A DNA stretch of 64,000 bases from Epiperipatus broadwayi (GCA_028023455.1 JAQFVV010000021.1:3746853-3810852); one strand, 5' to 3'. Numbered from the stretch's first letter, positions 52,601 to 59,011 are shown. The notes: generated by a model from the sequence alone, not told the origin. Made by a program: numbers and translations.

Positions 52601-55600
52601 TAAATTTGTGCTACACATACATTATGTTCGTATTTAAGGTACTAAATATAAAATCTCTTAAAAACAGCTAAACAAAAATTTGCCTCCAAGACAGATTTTT
52701 GCCTACATTTACCATAAAAAAAACAACAACATTCCATACATTATTTTCCCGCTTGTGAAATGAAATCCATTGTTTTTTTTATTATTCATTTTGACTGTTT
52801 CAATGAGAAATAATATATTTATTAATAATATCTTGATTTGAACTAATACATTAATTTACCAAGAATTTAATTTAGTTTATAATTAGTTTCTGCTAATAAT
52901 TAGAGTATGACTTAGAAAAGAACAAATGATCTTTATTTTCCATTAAAATGAATAAATAATAAGTCTATATGGTTAATGCAGTGATATAATGATAGACTCT
53001 GGACCTTAAGGTCCATGGACTATATCCAAACTCTGCCACTTTTGGCCTTTGAATTTCTTATGAGTTTCTGGACAGAAAAAATTATTTGAATAAAAGTAGC
53101 AATCAAAGGATTAGTCGCTCAGGAGATCACATAATAGTCAAGTACCAAAAATGCATGGTTGAGCTTAGATCCAGAAACATTTAATTTACAAGACCACTGC
53201 GACAACCTGCACAGGACTATTATCACTTCAATAAATTTAAAAATTCTGATCAATCACAGAGATTTTTTTCTTTCTAATATTATCTACAAAACCTTCAAAA
53301 CGCTCAACTATTTTGTACACATTTCATAGTTTGAAAGTCTTTCAAATTCTTCATTTCTTCTTCTGTTGCCAATTGCCTAACTTTTAGACAAACTTGTAAC
53401 CTTTCTTGTTTCCCATTTAATAAATTTTTAAATAAGATAATAGTAATTGTAAATATCTGCTGAATACATTTATCGACTAAGTTAAAAGATTTAATCAAAA
53501 CTTTATGGTAAATTATTATAGCCTTCTCTGAGATAAAAATAGTACTTCTATTCTTTAACACTGTCAATATACAAAACAAAAGAAAAATAAAAAAACAAAC
53601 AAATAATTTTCAAGTTTAAATATTAACATAAAATCAAGCATATATTCTTGATATCTGAATTTATCTAATCAACATAATTATTAAAACAGGCAAAACTCTC
53701 CATACAGTAGTGCCACTCAGTGCCAACCAGAGTAATCAATGAATGCCAGAAGGCTTGTGCATAAAATCCCCATCTAATGCCTACTCATCCAATATCCCCA
53801 GTCTGGCAATGAGTGGCACTACTATATGGAGAGTTTTGCCTGTTTTAATAACAGTTATGTGCTAGCATAAGAAATGGTGATTATGTTATGTTTAGTGGTT
53901 CAACATAATTATTGTTATATATATATATAAAATCAAGTAATGATTATTAAATAGTAATCAATTAAAATTAAACTGCACTCTAGTGGCAATGTTCACTAAC
54001 TTTTTGCAGGAAGGTCAAAAATATTTCCAATTGTATTTTCAATCTGTTTGTACATCAGTCTATCTGATGTAATTAATAATATTCAGACACTAGATCTAAA
54101 AATACCAACCCAAAGCCAGCATTTAACTAAAAGTTATCTATTGAGTGGAAAATCTGAAATTTTCTGACACCTACATGTCTTCAAACCCAGCTATCCAACT
54201 CAAATAGCTAAATGGGGCTGATAGATCTTCAGCCATACCATATATTAATATTCTTAGCAATAAGACTTAAGGCAGAGACTATAAACAGTCAAAATAAGAG
54301 TCATAGATTATGACCCTATTCTCTTAAGCTTGTAAGTTATAAATGTTTAAATTATAATGATGTACCAAATAATTGGAAGAATACAATAGTAACATTGATT
54401 TTTAAGAAAGATGACAAAGATGTTAGAAATTACAGCATATCAGTCTTATGTCAATTCTATACAATTCTTTATCAAGATAACTTCAACTCATCTACAGCAA
54501 ACATTGAATAAAAACAAGCTGGATTTAGAACAGTGGACCACATCTAAATAATGAAAGAAGTTACAGAAAGGACCCATAAATATGAGTTGCCATTATGCTT
54601 TGGATTTAAAGATTGTGAAAAGGCATTTATGTGATGATTAAAGTAGTGGATAATCAAGATGTAGACCTGGAATATTACCATATTCTAATTTATCAAAATG
54701 CAACAGCAATGTGTAGATTATATGATGATACTAAAAAGATTAACATTGAGAAGAATATATGACAGGCTGATTCAATATCTCCAAAGCTTTTTACAGCAGC
54801 TTTACCAGAAATATTTTGTAGATTAAAATGGAAAGCTAAAGGAGTCAAAATAAATATTCAATTATTTAAGTCATGTAGATGTTGAAGATGATGTAATGCT
54901 TCAGAACTTCAAGAAATGTAAGAGTCATCAGATGCAAGTCAGAAAGCAGGACGAAAGATAAATAATAAAAAGACGAAAGTAAAATTCAATGAATTTTCTC
55001 AGAAGAAAATAAGGACAATTATGAAATAAAAGAAATTAACAATTACAAATACTTGGGTCAGATCATTAATACAGATGAAATTAATTACAGATTAAACTTG
55101 GATGAAGTGCTTAGTAGCAATGACAACACATTAAAAAGAAGTATGGCTTTGTGTTTGAAAAGGAAGGTTTTTAATAGATACGTTTAACCAGTTCTCACTT
55201 ACAGGTTTACTTGGTTATTTAGCAGAAAAACAATACAAAGAATTCAGATTAATCAACAAAACATGGAAAGATGTATGTTAGGAATATCAAGATGAGATTG
55301 ACAACAAAATACCCGTGTGAGAAAGCAAACAGGTATTAGTGACATCATTGAAGGAATTAAGAGACTGAAATATAACTGGGCTGGAGATATCTTTTGAAGA
55401 GATGATAATAGACAGACATTTGAAATCTTATACTAGACTCCAAGAGATTCTAAAAGATCTAGAAAAAGATCACATTCTCATGTGGTCTAATAATGGATGA
55501 AAGAAGAAAATTTGCTGGTACATTATGGAGAAGAAAGGTTAGAGTTCAGAAATACTGTATTAAACTTGAATAAATCTTCATTCTGCTATGGATCAATAAT

Positions 55601-55893
55601 GATTAAAAACAATGATGATGATGATATATATACACAATACATGTATGCTACCTGTCTAAAGAAAGATTAGAATAACAAGGTAATACCATCAACTATATAT
55701 ATATATAATTGAAAATTCTCAAATATGTATTATGAAACTAATTTATACTTCTTAATCATTGCAAACTATTTACATTTTAAATTCAGGAAACTGTTGATAT
55801 TTTAAAAATTCAGCTTCCCATTCCACTTGTGAAAATGGTGGTCTTTCTTTAAATAAATGCCAATCTACCATAGATAAACCAGATTCAGTCAAT
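16499..55893 (-). CDS. COX15: COX15, heme A synthase, partial gene (7 exons seen)
   Basis: COX15 converts heme O to heme A for cytochrome c oxidase and is a multi-pass protein of the mitochondrial inner membrane. Seven minus-strand exons join in phase into about 270 residues that follow the animal COX15 order from the segment just after GGVTR to the C-terminal stop. Four conserved histidine motifs are visible: [21 protein letters not shown] and AASHQSG. They correspond to the heme-ligand histidines of the CtaA/COX15 family. All exons have AG acceptors and GT donors. Introns are about 6.7, 9.1, 5.1, 5.2, 3.3 and 9.0 kb and are full of transposon relics. No stop or frameshift was seen in any exon, so the gene looks intact. 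The N-terminal part (targeting peptide and first membrane segment) was not found. The family identity is near certain; exact boundaries were read by eye. Confidence 0.95.
16830..17115. repeat. R1 repeats arranged as a palindrome
   Basis: Arms at about 16830-16960 and 16970-17115 are inverse copies meeting around GATAAAAAATGATGATCATT and TTATCTGACAAAATAG. The right arm matches the copy at 60050-60200 and the inverse of 7340-7480. Confidence 0.65.
17168..17361. repeat. Palindrome carrying the CTGAAGA-stem-CGAAAC motif
   Basis: Arms 17168-17242 and 17295-17361 are inverse copies ending in GGGTTATAAAAA...CATAGATGATATTAAT. The left arm read on the minus strand gives CTGAAGAAGATTGCTGGGAC followed by AATCGAAAC, with a perfect GATTG/CAATC stem. 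Confidence 0.8.
17370..18400. other. Intronic AT-rich stretch, nothing recognised
   Basis: Part of the last COX15 intron. Homopolymer runs only, for example an A run near 18115-18130. No repeat family recognised with confidence. Confidence 0.5.
18407..19450. repeat. Cluster of three S3 repeats, outer pair head-to-head
   Basis: Copies at 18407-18790 (minus), 18840-18975 (plus, 3' part) and 19080-19450 (plus). Outer ends carry the tRNA-B-box-like GAGTTCAAATCC or its inverse. The outer copies form a large inverted repeat of about 350-bp arms. Confidence 0.75.
19860..20350. repeat. Inverted pair of Penelope 3' ends
   Basis: Left arm 19860-20100 and right arm 20130-20350 are inverse copies and both match the sequence after the GIY-YIG relic at 5400-5600 (for example GAGAAGTCTGCTTGTAGxA and TTTATTTTCTTTGGCTAG). 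Inverted or tandem arrangement of ends is typical of Penelope-like insertions. No intact endonuclease frame is present. Confidence 0.65.
20360..21000. other. Intronic stretch, nothing recognised
   Basis: AT-rich, no named repeat or frame of interest. Confidence 0.45.
21010..21420. other. GC-richer island of unknown origin
   Basis: Starts after a run of C at about 21032-21042 and contains CGGGGCGCATAG, CCCGAGCCTTTCCTGG and similar stretches unlike its surroundings. Broken plus-strand readings such as [20 protein letters not shown] suggest an old coding relic, but I cannot name it. The 68-codon minus-strand frame here has no recognisable domain. Confidence 0.35.
21680..21800. other. Nested hairpin with perfect 12-bp outer stem
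   Basis: AATTCGGTGAAT near 21680 is matched exactly by ATTCACCGAATT near 21790. Inside, AATACTC and GAGTATT form a second stem around CCCAAATGAG. Could be the ends of a small element or a structured non-coding element. Confidence 0.5.
22418..22506 (+). CDS. Candidate first coding exon with signal-peptide-like start
   Basis: An ATG at 22418 in the context ATAATGG opens a frame reading [16 protein letters not shown], then [13 protein letters not shown], ending at a good GTAAGT donor at 22507. The N-terminus has the charge-then-hydrophobic pattern of a secretion signal. It sits in a repeat-free, GC-richer stretch (about 21650-22560), on the opposite strand within the last COX15 intron. I found no second exon, so this may be chance. 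The product is unknown. Confidence 0.25.
22560..23370. other. Intronic stretch, nothing recognised
   Basis: AT-rich. A short CG-containing piece near 23220-23260 has no assignable role. Confidence 0.45.
23386..23407 (+). repeat. Tail-only hairpin retroposon (22 bp) with 13-bp TSD
   Basis: AACTATTAATAAG occurs exactly at 23373-23385 and 23408-23420. Between them lies only TGGTGGTCATGTGATGTTTA plus TT, which matches the 3' tail of family A. This looks like an extremely 5'-truncated insertion. Confidence 0.75.
23421..23525 (+). repeat. Family D repeat copy
   Basis: Contains GGAGGTTGCCTTGACAACAG and GATATCGGGATTGCCAAGGG. It matches 7480-7600 closely and lies directly after the tail-only insertion. 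Confidence 0.7.
23530..25600. other. Intronic stretch, nothing firmly recognised
   Basis: A GC-richer part at about 24690-25130 has a 66-codon minus-strand frame and GGGTTCAAACC, a B-box-like string, but no convincing SINE or domain. The rest is AT-rich. Confidence 0.45.
25605..25718 (-). CDS. COX15: COX15 exon F
   Basis: A 114-bp exon of 38 codons, phase 0 on both sides, between a TTTTAAG acceptor and a GTAATA donor. It reads [20 protein letters not shown], then [18 protein letters not shown]. This is the loop and start of a membrane segment that lies between the QFNHRI block and the last exon in the family. It is less conserved than its neighbours, but position and phase fit exactly. Confidence 0.9.
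25781..25956 (+). repeat. Family A hairpin retroposon with 12-bp TSD
   Basis: Exact ACTTAATTATGA at 25769-25780 and 25957-25968. The hairpin head (AAACTCTCCATACAGTAGCA...) is followed by the tail AAGAATGGTGATCATGTTGA. It lies 62 bp upstream of COX15 exon F, in the intron. Confidence 0.88.
26000..26870. other. Intronic stretch, nothing recognised
   Basis: An 87-codon minus-strand frame at 25934-26197 overlaps the family A tail and is mostly Lys, Asn, Ile and Phe; I regard it as chance. Confidence 0.5.
26876..26985 (+). repeat. Possible SINE with poly-A tail
   Basis: GTTGCTGAGTGGTAAAGATT resembles a tRNA D-arm/A box. The piece ends in a run of about 17 A at 26967-26983. No clear B box or flanking duplication was seen. 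Confidence 0.35.
27150..27520. repeat. Near-perfect palindrome, about 170-bp arms
   Basis: Left arm 27150-27335 and right arm 27336-27520 are inverse copies with few differences, from TACCACTTTCTTAAACA to its inverse. Both carry the CGAAAC-type motif: the left arm (minus) has GATGACTGCAGGACAATCGA, the right arm has GACTGCAGGACAGTC then AAAAC. It lies in the intron between exons E and F. Confidence 0.88.
27530..29015. other. Intronic stretch, nothing recognised
   Basis: AT-rich. A weak internal repetition (GTTCTTTCTAGATTTCTTG and similar, 28690-28790) is present. No gene. Confidence 0.5.
29026..29180 (-). CDS. COX15: COX15 exon E
   Basis: A 155-bp exon. The acceptor TTTCAAG is followed by two bases that complete Gly, then [20 protein letters not shown], then [20 protein letters not shown] and [11 protein letters not shown], with a GTAAGT donor in phase 0. 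[15 protein letters not shown] and QFNHRI are diagnostic of COX15, and the His of QFNHRI is a conserved heme-ligand residue. A large palindrome (29208-29760) starts about 30 bp upstream of its acceptor. Confidence 0.96.
29208..29760. repeat. Large foldback palindrome (about 550 bp)
   Basis: Outer arms 29208-29315 and 29655-29760 match in inverse (ACCAACCAATCAAATGGCTA against TTGATTGGTTGATTTGC). Inner segments (AATCAGATTTCAAAATG and AAATCTGATTATTTTGAG) also pair, so most of the element can fold on itself. It is likely a foldback-type or MITE-like DNA element. Confidence 0.75.
29830..29990. repeat. Family D palindromic copy with CATGTGAT end
   Basis: Arms ATCACAAGATAGCAGCCCAT... and ...ATGGGTTATTATCATGTGAT are inverse. 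The centre has AGGTTGCCTTGAGAACAGAT, the family D core. The arm end resembles the family A tail. Confidence 0.65.
30000..31880. other. Intronic stretch with a small tandem repeat
   Basis: At 30361-30420 a 30-bp unit (GGCACCAGTTAATTACAAG) is repeated twice. Short C runs occur near 30445 and 30495. Nothing else recognised. Confidence 0.5.
31883..32180. repeat. Family D palindrome, about 130-bp arms
   Basis: Left arm starts TATCATCAACACCAGGAATT and has TGTTGTCAAGGCAACCTC; the right arm is its inverse ending CTTGGTGTTGATAAAC. AGTGGATTCAATATTTCACT pairs with AGTGAAATATGGAATCCA. Confidence 0.75.
32200..34390. other. Intronic stretch, nothing firmly recognised
   Basis: About 33005-33065 has GGCACTCATCAGAAGATAAT, which weakly recalls the S3 repeat. 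Otherwise AT-rich with no named element. Confidence 0.45.
34397..34478 (-). CDS. COX15: COX15 exon D
   Basis: An 82-bp exon with acceptor AAATAG and donor GTAAGG. It codes for [19 protein letters not shown] followed by LVFLTALS, plus the first base of a Gly codon (phase 1). The equivalent block in other animals has the same length. It is too short to stand out as an open reading frame and was found by reading between exons C and E. The plus-strand frame at 34387-34593 is a shadow. Confidence 0.9.
34900..35210 (+). repeat. R2 dispersed repeat
   Basis: Aligns in the same orientation with about 56350-56630 (ACTGTGAGTCTA, TTTTTCATCAAACA, GTTAAATTxxTxxTAAAATTC). No coding content. Confidence 0.6.
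35395..35740 (+). repeat. S3 repeat copy
   Basis: Same landmarks as 3120-3462, ending AAGTTCAAATCCCC. A short family A-like scrap precedes it near 35315-35365. A TA/TG microsatellite follows at 35739-35764. Confidence 0.7.
35765..36920. other. Intronic stretch, nothing firmly recognised
   Basis: AT-rich. About 36230-36320 weakly resembles 7425-7475 and 59850-59930 (AAAATTATTTACATGCTCAT-like string). No gene. Confidence 0.45.
36890..37125 (+). repeat. Tandem duplication, about 115-bp unit
   Basis: TTTATCAGCCTGCTTATACT and about 90 following bases are repeated directly with about 85% identity. Two units only. Confidence 0.75.
37230..37485. repeat. Palindrome, about 105-bp arms
   Basis: Arms 37230-37335 and 37378-37485 are inverse copies (AAACACAAGTGAATCA against TGATTCACTTGTGTTT), with a loop of about 40 bp. 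MITE-like, origin unknown. Confidence 0.75.
38117..38457 (+). repeat. Family A hairpin retroposon with 10-bp TSD
   Basis: TAAAGAAAAT at 38107-38116 and 38458-38467. Head resembles GAGGCAAAACT...; the long centre contains CCTATTCATCCAATATTC. The tail is AAATGGTGATCATTGGATC. More diverged than other copies. Confidence 0.7.
39035..39490 (+). pseudogene. piggyBac-family transposase relic
   Basis: In one frame from about 39041 the sequence reads [13 protein letters not shown], then [18 protein letters not shown], then [20 protein letters not shown] and RFRFFSIM. These match the ETNxYA, GI/V and YWS...MSxxRFxxI blocks of piggyBac transposases. After a frameshift near 39258 it goes on as LHFTNNKN...FDRIYKLAQ, the usual LHFxDN...DRLxKI block. 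Later GQLSLK fits the KGRLSFK block, with a stop. The element is dead and fragmentary; the TTAA borders were not located. It lies in the COX15 intron between exons C and D. Confidence 0.75.
39622..39789 (-). CDS. COX15: COX15 exon C
   Basis: A 168-bp exon of 56 codons, phase 0 on both sides, between the acceptor TGTGTGCAG and the donor GTAAGC. It reads [16 protein letters not shown], then [15 protein letters not shown], then a membrane segment, and ends at TPYK. The [13 protein letters not shown] and [11 protein letters not shown] blocks are highly conserved in animal COX15, and the His of LALHLG is the second conserved histidine. An open frame on the opposite strand (39623-39811) is only its shadow. 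Confidence 0.96.
39830..41320. other. Intronic stretch, nothing recognised
   Basis: AT-rich. Overlapping frames of 61-63 codons at 40787-41103 show no recognisable domain. Confidence 0.5.
41335..41455 (+). repeat. tRNA-derived SINE S1
   Basis: CACAGTGGTAGAGAGTGAGA (A box) and CAATCGATTCTGA (weak B box) are followed by a 3' part CTTCTTATGAATTTTTGAGC and AATCATTTGAATA. The same 3' part occurs at 52975-53095. Confidence 0.6.
41720..42295. repeat. S3 repeats head-to-head, forming a palindrome
   Basis: A minus copy at 41720-42040 and a plus copy at 42060-42295 run from GATTTGAACTC to AAGTTCAAATC. The arms pair over most of their length, including TCAGTGCTCAGTTTATATTA and its inverse. Confidence 0.8.
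42310..43330. other. Intronic stretch, nothing recognised
   Basis: AT-rich with TA/CA microsatellite pieces near 42810-42880. No gene. Confidence 0.5.
43340..43800 (-). pseudogene. RTE-type LINE 3' end relic
   Basis: Read on the minus strand, this is the 3' part of an RTE-type element ending in an AATGATGATGATGG tail. Landmarks shared with the longer plus-strand relic at 54345-55627 include the AAxACTTAAATTTGGTTCC-type coding remnants and the GATGATG tail. CTGCAGGATGAAGGTCTTTC in plus sense recurs at 48035-48050. Frames are broken. Confidence 0.55.
44110..44587. mobile_element. Non-autonomous hAT element with 8-bp TSD
   Basis: ATTCATAT lies at 44102-44109 and again at 44588-44595. Inside, ends CAGGGGTGGGCAAATAG and TTGCCCATCCCCG are inverted repeats of the hAT type. 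The interior (about 44390-44490, plus) keeps a broken fragment reading DECRVFNEE, then TNKYF and KAVCLLCH, like the N-terminal zinc-finger region of GTF2IRD2/ZBED-like hAT transposases. It is an internal-deletion derivative, 478 bp long. Confidence 0.78.
44925..44970 (-). repeat. Single copy of the CTGAAGA-stem-CGAAAC motif
   Basis: Minus strand reads CTGAAGAAGATTGCAGGGCA then ATCGAAACTG, with a GATTG/CAATC stem. No inverted partner seen. Confidence 0.6.
45000..45740. other. Intronic stretch, nothing recognised
   Basis: A TA run at 45110-45125 and a 62-codon chance frame at 45515-45703. Nothing else. Confidence 0.5.
45761..45859 (-). repeat. Family A hairpin retroposon, short copy, 12-bp TSD
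   Basis: CATACTCAAGTT at 45749-45760 and 45860-45871. In minus sense it has the head (CAAAACTCTCCATACAGTAG, TGCCACCCTGTGCCAACC) joined directly to the tail (GTGCTAGCATAAGAGATGGT, GATCATGTGATG). The second hairpin strand is missing. Confidence 0.85.
46660..46790 (-). repeat. S3 repeat fragment
   Basis: Matches the middle of S3 (CACGTGAAAAAGATAAATGA, TTTCATGCTGGxCAGCA). Truncated at both ends. Confidence 0.6.
46840..47650. repeat. Long family A palindrome followed by element X
   Basis: In minus sense the tail (ACACAAGCTG... and AATCACCATTT in inverse) is at 46840-46880. Two long arms (about 46885-47150 and 47200-47510) are inverse copies meeting around CCATATAGATACTAAAGTGG. Element X follows at 47512-47650. 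No flanking duplication found. Confidence 0.7.
48001..48400 (-). pseudogene. RTE-type LINE 3' end relic
   Basis: Same family and orientation as 43340-43800 (shared TACAGGATGAAGGTCCCTCC and GAAGTCTxTGTTTTGCTCTT in plus sense). Heavily decayed. Confidence 0.5.
48591..48830. repeat. Family B hairpin retroposon with 15-bp TSD
   Basis: TATAAAAGAAGCAGT is exactly repeated at 48576-48590 and 48831-48845. The interior has inverse arms (AATGAGGATTGCCAATTCCT..., with GCCAGAGCCAGCAC extending the stem) around CCCCAAACCCCTGACCATGG. Side arm TAGATCACATGACCC as in 1886-2151. It lies just downstream of COX15 exon B. Confidence 0.9.
48890..49076 (-). CDS. COX15: COX15 exon B
   Basis: The acceptor TTTATAG is followed by the base that completes ATA (Ile), then the sequence reads [20 protein letters not shown] and on through RMWGR. 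It contains a membrane segment ([16 protein letters not shown]) and ends in GALLGFQ at a GTAAAG donor, phase 0. The length is 187 bp. The His of EYTHRMWGR is one of the conserved heme-ligand histidines. An upstream in-frame Met at 49063 is internal to the protein and is not a start. Confidence 0.95.
49560..49962 (+). pseudogene. RTE-type LINE reverse transcriptase fragment
   Basis: From 49562 the frame reads [20 protein letters not shown], then [20 protein letters not shown], then, after a frameshift near 49825, [24 protein letters not shown], [13 protein letters not shown] and FADD are reverse transcriptase motifs; the usual GVRQGD reads GVRQDD here. The FADD motif keeps the catalytic aspartates. 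The fragment is interrupted at 49906 by a tiny family A copy. Shares sequence with 54345-55627. Confidence 0.85.
49906..49949 (+). repeat. 44-bp internally deleted family A copy with 13-bp TSD
   Basis: TTTCAAGAGTTAT at 49893-49905 and 49950-49962. The insert is the start of the head (AAAACAGGCAAAACTCTCCA) joined directly to the tail (GGTGATCATATGATGTTTGG). It sits inside the RTE fragment, so it is the younger insertion. Confidence 0.85.
49970..52960. other. Intronic stretch with one dispersed repeat
   Basis: GTGAGAAATTAxCCATTATG and its surroundings occur at 50735-50820 and again at 51985-52065 (R3). At about 50488-50515 two CATGA/CATGAT strings recall the family A tail, but no element can be defined. 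No gene. Confidence 0.5.
52975..53095 (+). repeat. tRNA-derived SINE S1
   Basis: GCAGTGATATAATGATAGAC (A-box region), GGACCTTAAGGTCC (anticodon hairpin), a degenerate B box, then TTCTTATGAGTTTCTGG and ATTATTTGAATA. Matches 41335-41455 at the 3' end. Confidence 0.65.
53100..53668. other. Intronic stretch, nothing recognised
   Basis: A 91-codon minus-strand frame (53579-53304) has no recognisable domain and AT-driven composition; probably chance, though it is the longest unassigned minus frame of this intron. Confidence 0.45.
53683..53899 (+). repeat. Family A hairpin retroposon with 14-bp TSD
   Basis: TCAACATAATTATT at 53669-53682 and 53900-53913, exact. Head AAAACAGGCAAAACTCTCCA pairs with TGGAGAGTTTTGCCTGTTTT. 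Centre contains CCTACTCATCCAATATCC. Tail GTGCTAGCATAAGAAATGGT then GATTATGTTATG. This is the clearest reference copy. Confidence 0.92.
54290..54345 (+). repeat. Family B side-arm fragment
   Basis: GTCAAAATAAGAGTCATAGA through AAGCTTGTAAGTTATAAA matches the non-hairpin side arm of family B. The hairpin part is missing and the RTE relic begins. Confidence 0.7.
54345..55627 (+). pseudogene. RTE-type LINE relic (reverse transcriptase to 3' tail)
   Basis: A long decayed plus-strand LINE. Readable blocks in order: [41 protein letters not shown]...[22 protein letters not shown], then the C-terminal part [40 protein letters not shown] and [11 protein letters not shown]. It ends in a GAT-repeat tail at 55612-55627, as RTE elements do. 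Many stops and shifts, and the FADD motif is damaged. Lies in the first COX15 intron seen, just downstream of exon A. Confidence 0.85.
55774..55893 (-). CDS. COX15: COX15 exon A (first exon seen)
   Basis: Reading on the minus strand, a TATAG acceptor is followed by one base that completes a codon, most likely Arg, then 39 codons beginning [16 protein letters not shown] and ending QFPEFK, then two bases (AT) before a GTAAAT donor. The [12 protein letters not shown] block is a hallmark of COX15. The exon is 120 bp, entering in phase 2 and leaving in phase 2. The preceding exon must end in AG or CG; no convincing match was seen up to 64000. Confidence 0.93.
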
Positions 55894-55899
55894 CTATAA

Positions 55900-57640
55900 A
55901 AATAAAAAAAAAAGCTTAGATTTTTTAAATATCGTTTATATATTACAAAAATTTGATTCAATAAATTTCATTATTGCATACATTGACATAAAATATATTT
56001 TTGTATACATTATCAGCTCTTAAGTTATTGTTTTTCAAGGGAACAGAGAAAATAAACAATAGATATGGAAAAAGAATAATACCAGAAACCTATTGAAGAT
56101 TATGGATCAGATATATTTAAGAACTATTAATTAAAATAATGTTCATATTAAGTGCAATTAACTTCAAGTGCAATTCAGGTATTATCAGTCAAAACATTCC
56201 AATAGCGATTACTTATAAAATGTGTATTTGTGTGTAAATATTTACTACAAAACACTGGAATTAACTCTATAATCATCAAAACACCAATATAAAAATAAAT
56301 AAAAGCTGTTTGTCATTTTGAGTAGCATTTTGCAAGTAGAATTTACAATTCAATGTTTGTTTGAAAGCAAGCTAATTTTAAAATGAGATGGATTATAAAC
56401 TCTGCCTTGTCAATTAATACTAAACTGTTACAAAAGAATTTTAGTTAAATTTCTGCTAAAATTCATATTTAAATTCTAATATCAAATTAAGCATTGTGAG
56501 TCTACATAAATAGTAATTAAGTGTTGATGACATCATTGCCAGAAACCACGTGTCCTTTAATAGATTAGTGGATTTTTCATCAAACATTGTCGTATATAAA
56601 ACTGTTAATTTCTAAGAATCTTTCCATAGCAGGTATAAGTAAAATAATTTTAACAGATTATAAATATATTAAATTGTAGAAGTGAGAAAGGGACATTGTC
56701 ACAATTTAGTATTCCTACTTTACAATTTTTTTTTTTGTACAAATCTGAGATTCAATTGGTTATTCTGCATAGAAGGACTCTGGTGTTAAAAACATTGCCA
56801 ATGATGATAAAATCTTTGAATGGTTGTACAATTTTTTTTTACTTTGAGCAAAAGAGCCCAAAATGTGAATGTAAAATCTTTGAATGGTTATAAAATTTAG
56901 TTCTTTGAGCGCAGAGCTCAAAATAAGAGTAAAATCTGTAGAGGTTGACTAGATCATAGCAGCTTAATAATTATGGAAGAAGTTGATGATTTAGATGCAC
57001 AAGAAAGATACCATTTGTTAACTGACACAAAAATTTGGGTAGACGTGGCACAATTCAGTATACCATCACTACTTTTCATTTCATTTTCCTCCTGTATGTA
57101 AAAGTTATCATTTTTGGCAAGCTATTATTCAAAGTAATGTAGTAGTGGTCAAGATCAGTGCAACCAACTTTTACATTGCCTGTATAGCATTTAGCGACAA
57201 TACAAATCTGTATACTTACATACTTCCCCTGGTATGAGATATCTATGCAATCGCTTTAGTTTTAATCATTTCAATACTAAACTTTCAAAAACTATGTGAT
57301 AATGCGTAAAGTACAATACACATTAGCTCATACTGCATGCCAACATTCTCATTTCAATCACTTATTAATTTTATCCCAATTTATTCAATGAAATGGTGAG
57401 TGTATGGATTATATTTCCATAAATTAACATATTTATTGATTGAAGTGCTTATTATTCTGCGCTATTAATAAGTCATTTAAATTTTTACTGTGCTTTTTGC
57501 AAAATATTAAATAATATTTTAAATTTAAGAATGCTGATAAATAAATCATTGAAAAAAAATGTTCAAATTAAACGAAGTTAAAATAAACATAGACTCATAT
57601 ATATAATTATTTAATTGAATAGACTTTATAAATAACCTTA
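55900..57640. other. Probable upstream COX15 intron; R2 repeat and small tandem repeat
   Basis: About 56350-56630 is an R2 copy (see 34900-35210). At 56805-56945 a unit with AAAATCTTTGAATGGTT and CTTTGAGC is repeated about twice. No exon recognised; I looked for the conserved GGVTR segment and did not find it. Confidence 0.5.
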
Positions 57641-57642
57641 TA

Positions 57643-57775
57643 TGAAAATGAATTCCTAAAACACTAATTAATCGTATAGATCTAAAAATTTACAGATATT
57701 GAAATAAATTCCTAAGACAACTTAATTATATAGATCTAAAACCTTACCGTACATGGAAATAAATTCCTAAGAGAA
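57643..57775 (+). repeat. Tandem repeat, about 55-bp unit, 2.4 copies
   Basis: ATGAATTCCTAAxACA...TATAGATCTAAAA is repeated at about 57650, 57707 and 57761 with small differences. Confidence 0.7.
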
Positions 57776-57779
57776 ATTT

Positions 57780-59010
57780 CATTGTGCAAGACCAAAGCAG
57801 AAATAAAAATACTCCAGAAAAAGAAAACAAAGGGAGAGGTTATAAATTGATGGAAAAAAGACTGGTGAATTCTTTCTGTGATTGCTGCTACTAACTGATC
57901 CTCGAGTTGTGAGCTACATATCATCATTGGAGGACTTCATTTCCAGGATCTCGGTTCCTGTAAGCCACTGAGCAAACAAGTACTTTAAACAGACTGTCTC
58001 AGTCTTATTATTTTGAACACCTCAACAGGCTCTTAGAAGGCTGTGTTATAAAGACGATAGGCAGTAGTAAAGGTAAAGTGAATTAATATTTTACCTAAAT
58101 GGTATAAACATCCTTTGCTATTCAGTAATAAAACTGTGAATTAGGTTAGTTCAACTGCAGACTTTATATTTATGCTAAAGATCCGTATAGTAATTCTTTT
58201 TCTTAATTGTTAATAAATTGTTATTGCTAAATATATATGTGCTGCTATCTGTTGAGTTTATTATATATTTGTTTGCTGGTTGCCCAGTCATAGTTGGGGA
58301 CAATATACTACAAAAGCCTGCTCAAGGTACTATGAAAAATTACAGTCTCACTTGCAAAATCATCACCTAGCACAATGCTTGTCATTGAAAGCAAAAAGGG
58401 ATGTTCAAGCTCTCGTTTGATGGTAAATATATTTAATGACTGTTAACTATAAAACTCCTTCAAATAAAGAAAGACAGTAAAAATAAAGAGAGAGGGGAGA
58501 GGAGGGTGTTATTATATAGAACATTATTTTAACTTGCTAGGATAAATATTTATGGTTATATAATATCTTAAGTTCCCCATCTACTTAGAAGACATAATAA
58601 AATTTTATCTTATGAAAAAGGTATTCCAACTTTTCCATATGATTAACACGGAAATTGTAAAACTAATGATTTTTCAAAACTAAAATGTTTAGGGGCAACT
58701 GACATCCATTGAAATTAGTTACATCATTACAATAAAGACTGCAGCATCATTAAACAATACTAATTTTGAAAACCATATTAAAATCTTTAATCAGGAAAAA
58801 TAAAAATCTATCAGAAATAACAACTTAGAGATACTCAAAGTACTTTGCTCACTACATATCTCTTTCAGGTTCAGAGATAACCACTCCAAGTTACAATGTA
58901 TATAATATACATAGGTAACCAATCAAAATTAATTCACAATCCACGGACATATAAGCTATCAACGTATTGAAAAATATGTCAGACAGATTGCTTTCCATAA
59001 GCATGTATGT
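57780..59010. other. Nothing firmly recognised
   Basis: A 63-codon minus-strand frame (57927-57736) ends near a donor-like ACG/GTAAGG at 57749, in a phase that could join exon A, but its sequence does not match COX15. GC-richer patches near 57900-58060 are unassigned. Confidence 0.45.
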
Positions 59011-59011
59011 C

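Noticed and set aside
57736-57927. Minus-strand 63-codon frame ending at ACG/GTAAGG, in phase to join COX15 exon A
   Set aside because: The residues before the junction (IYFHV) do not match the strongly conserved GGVTR segment, and the donor lies in a 55-bp tandem repeat.
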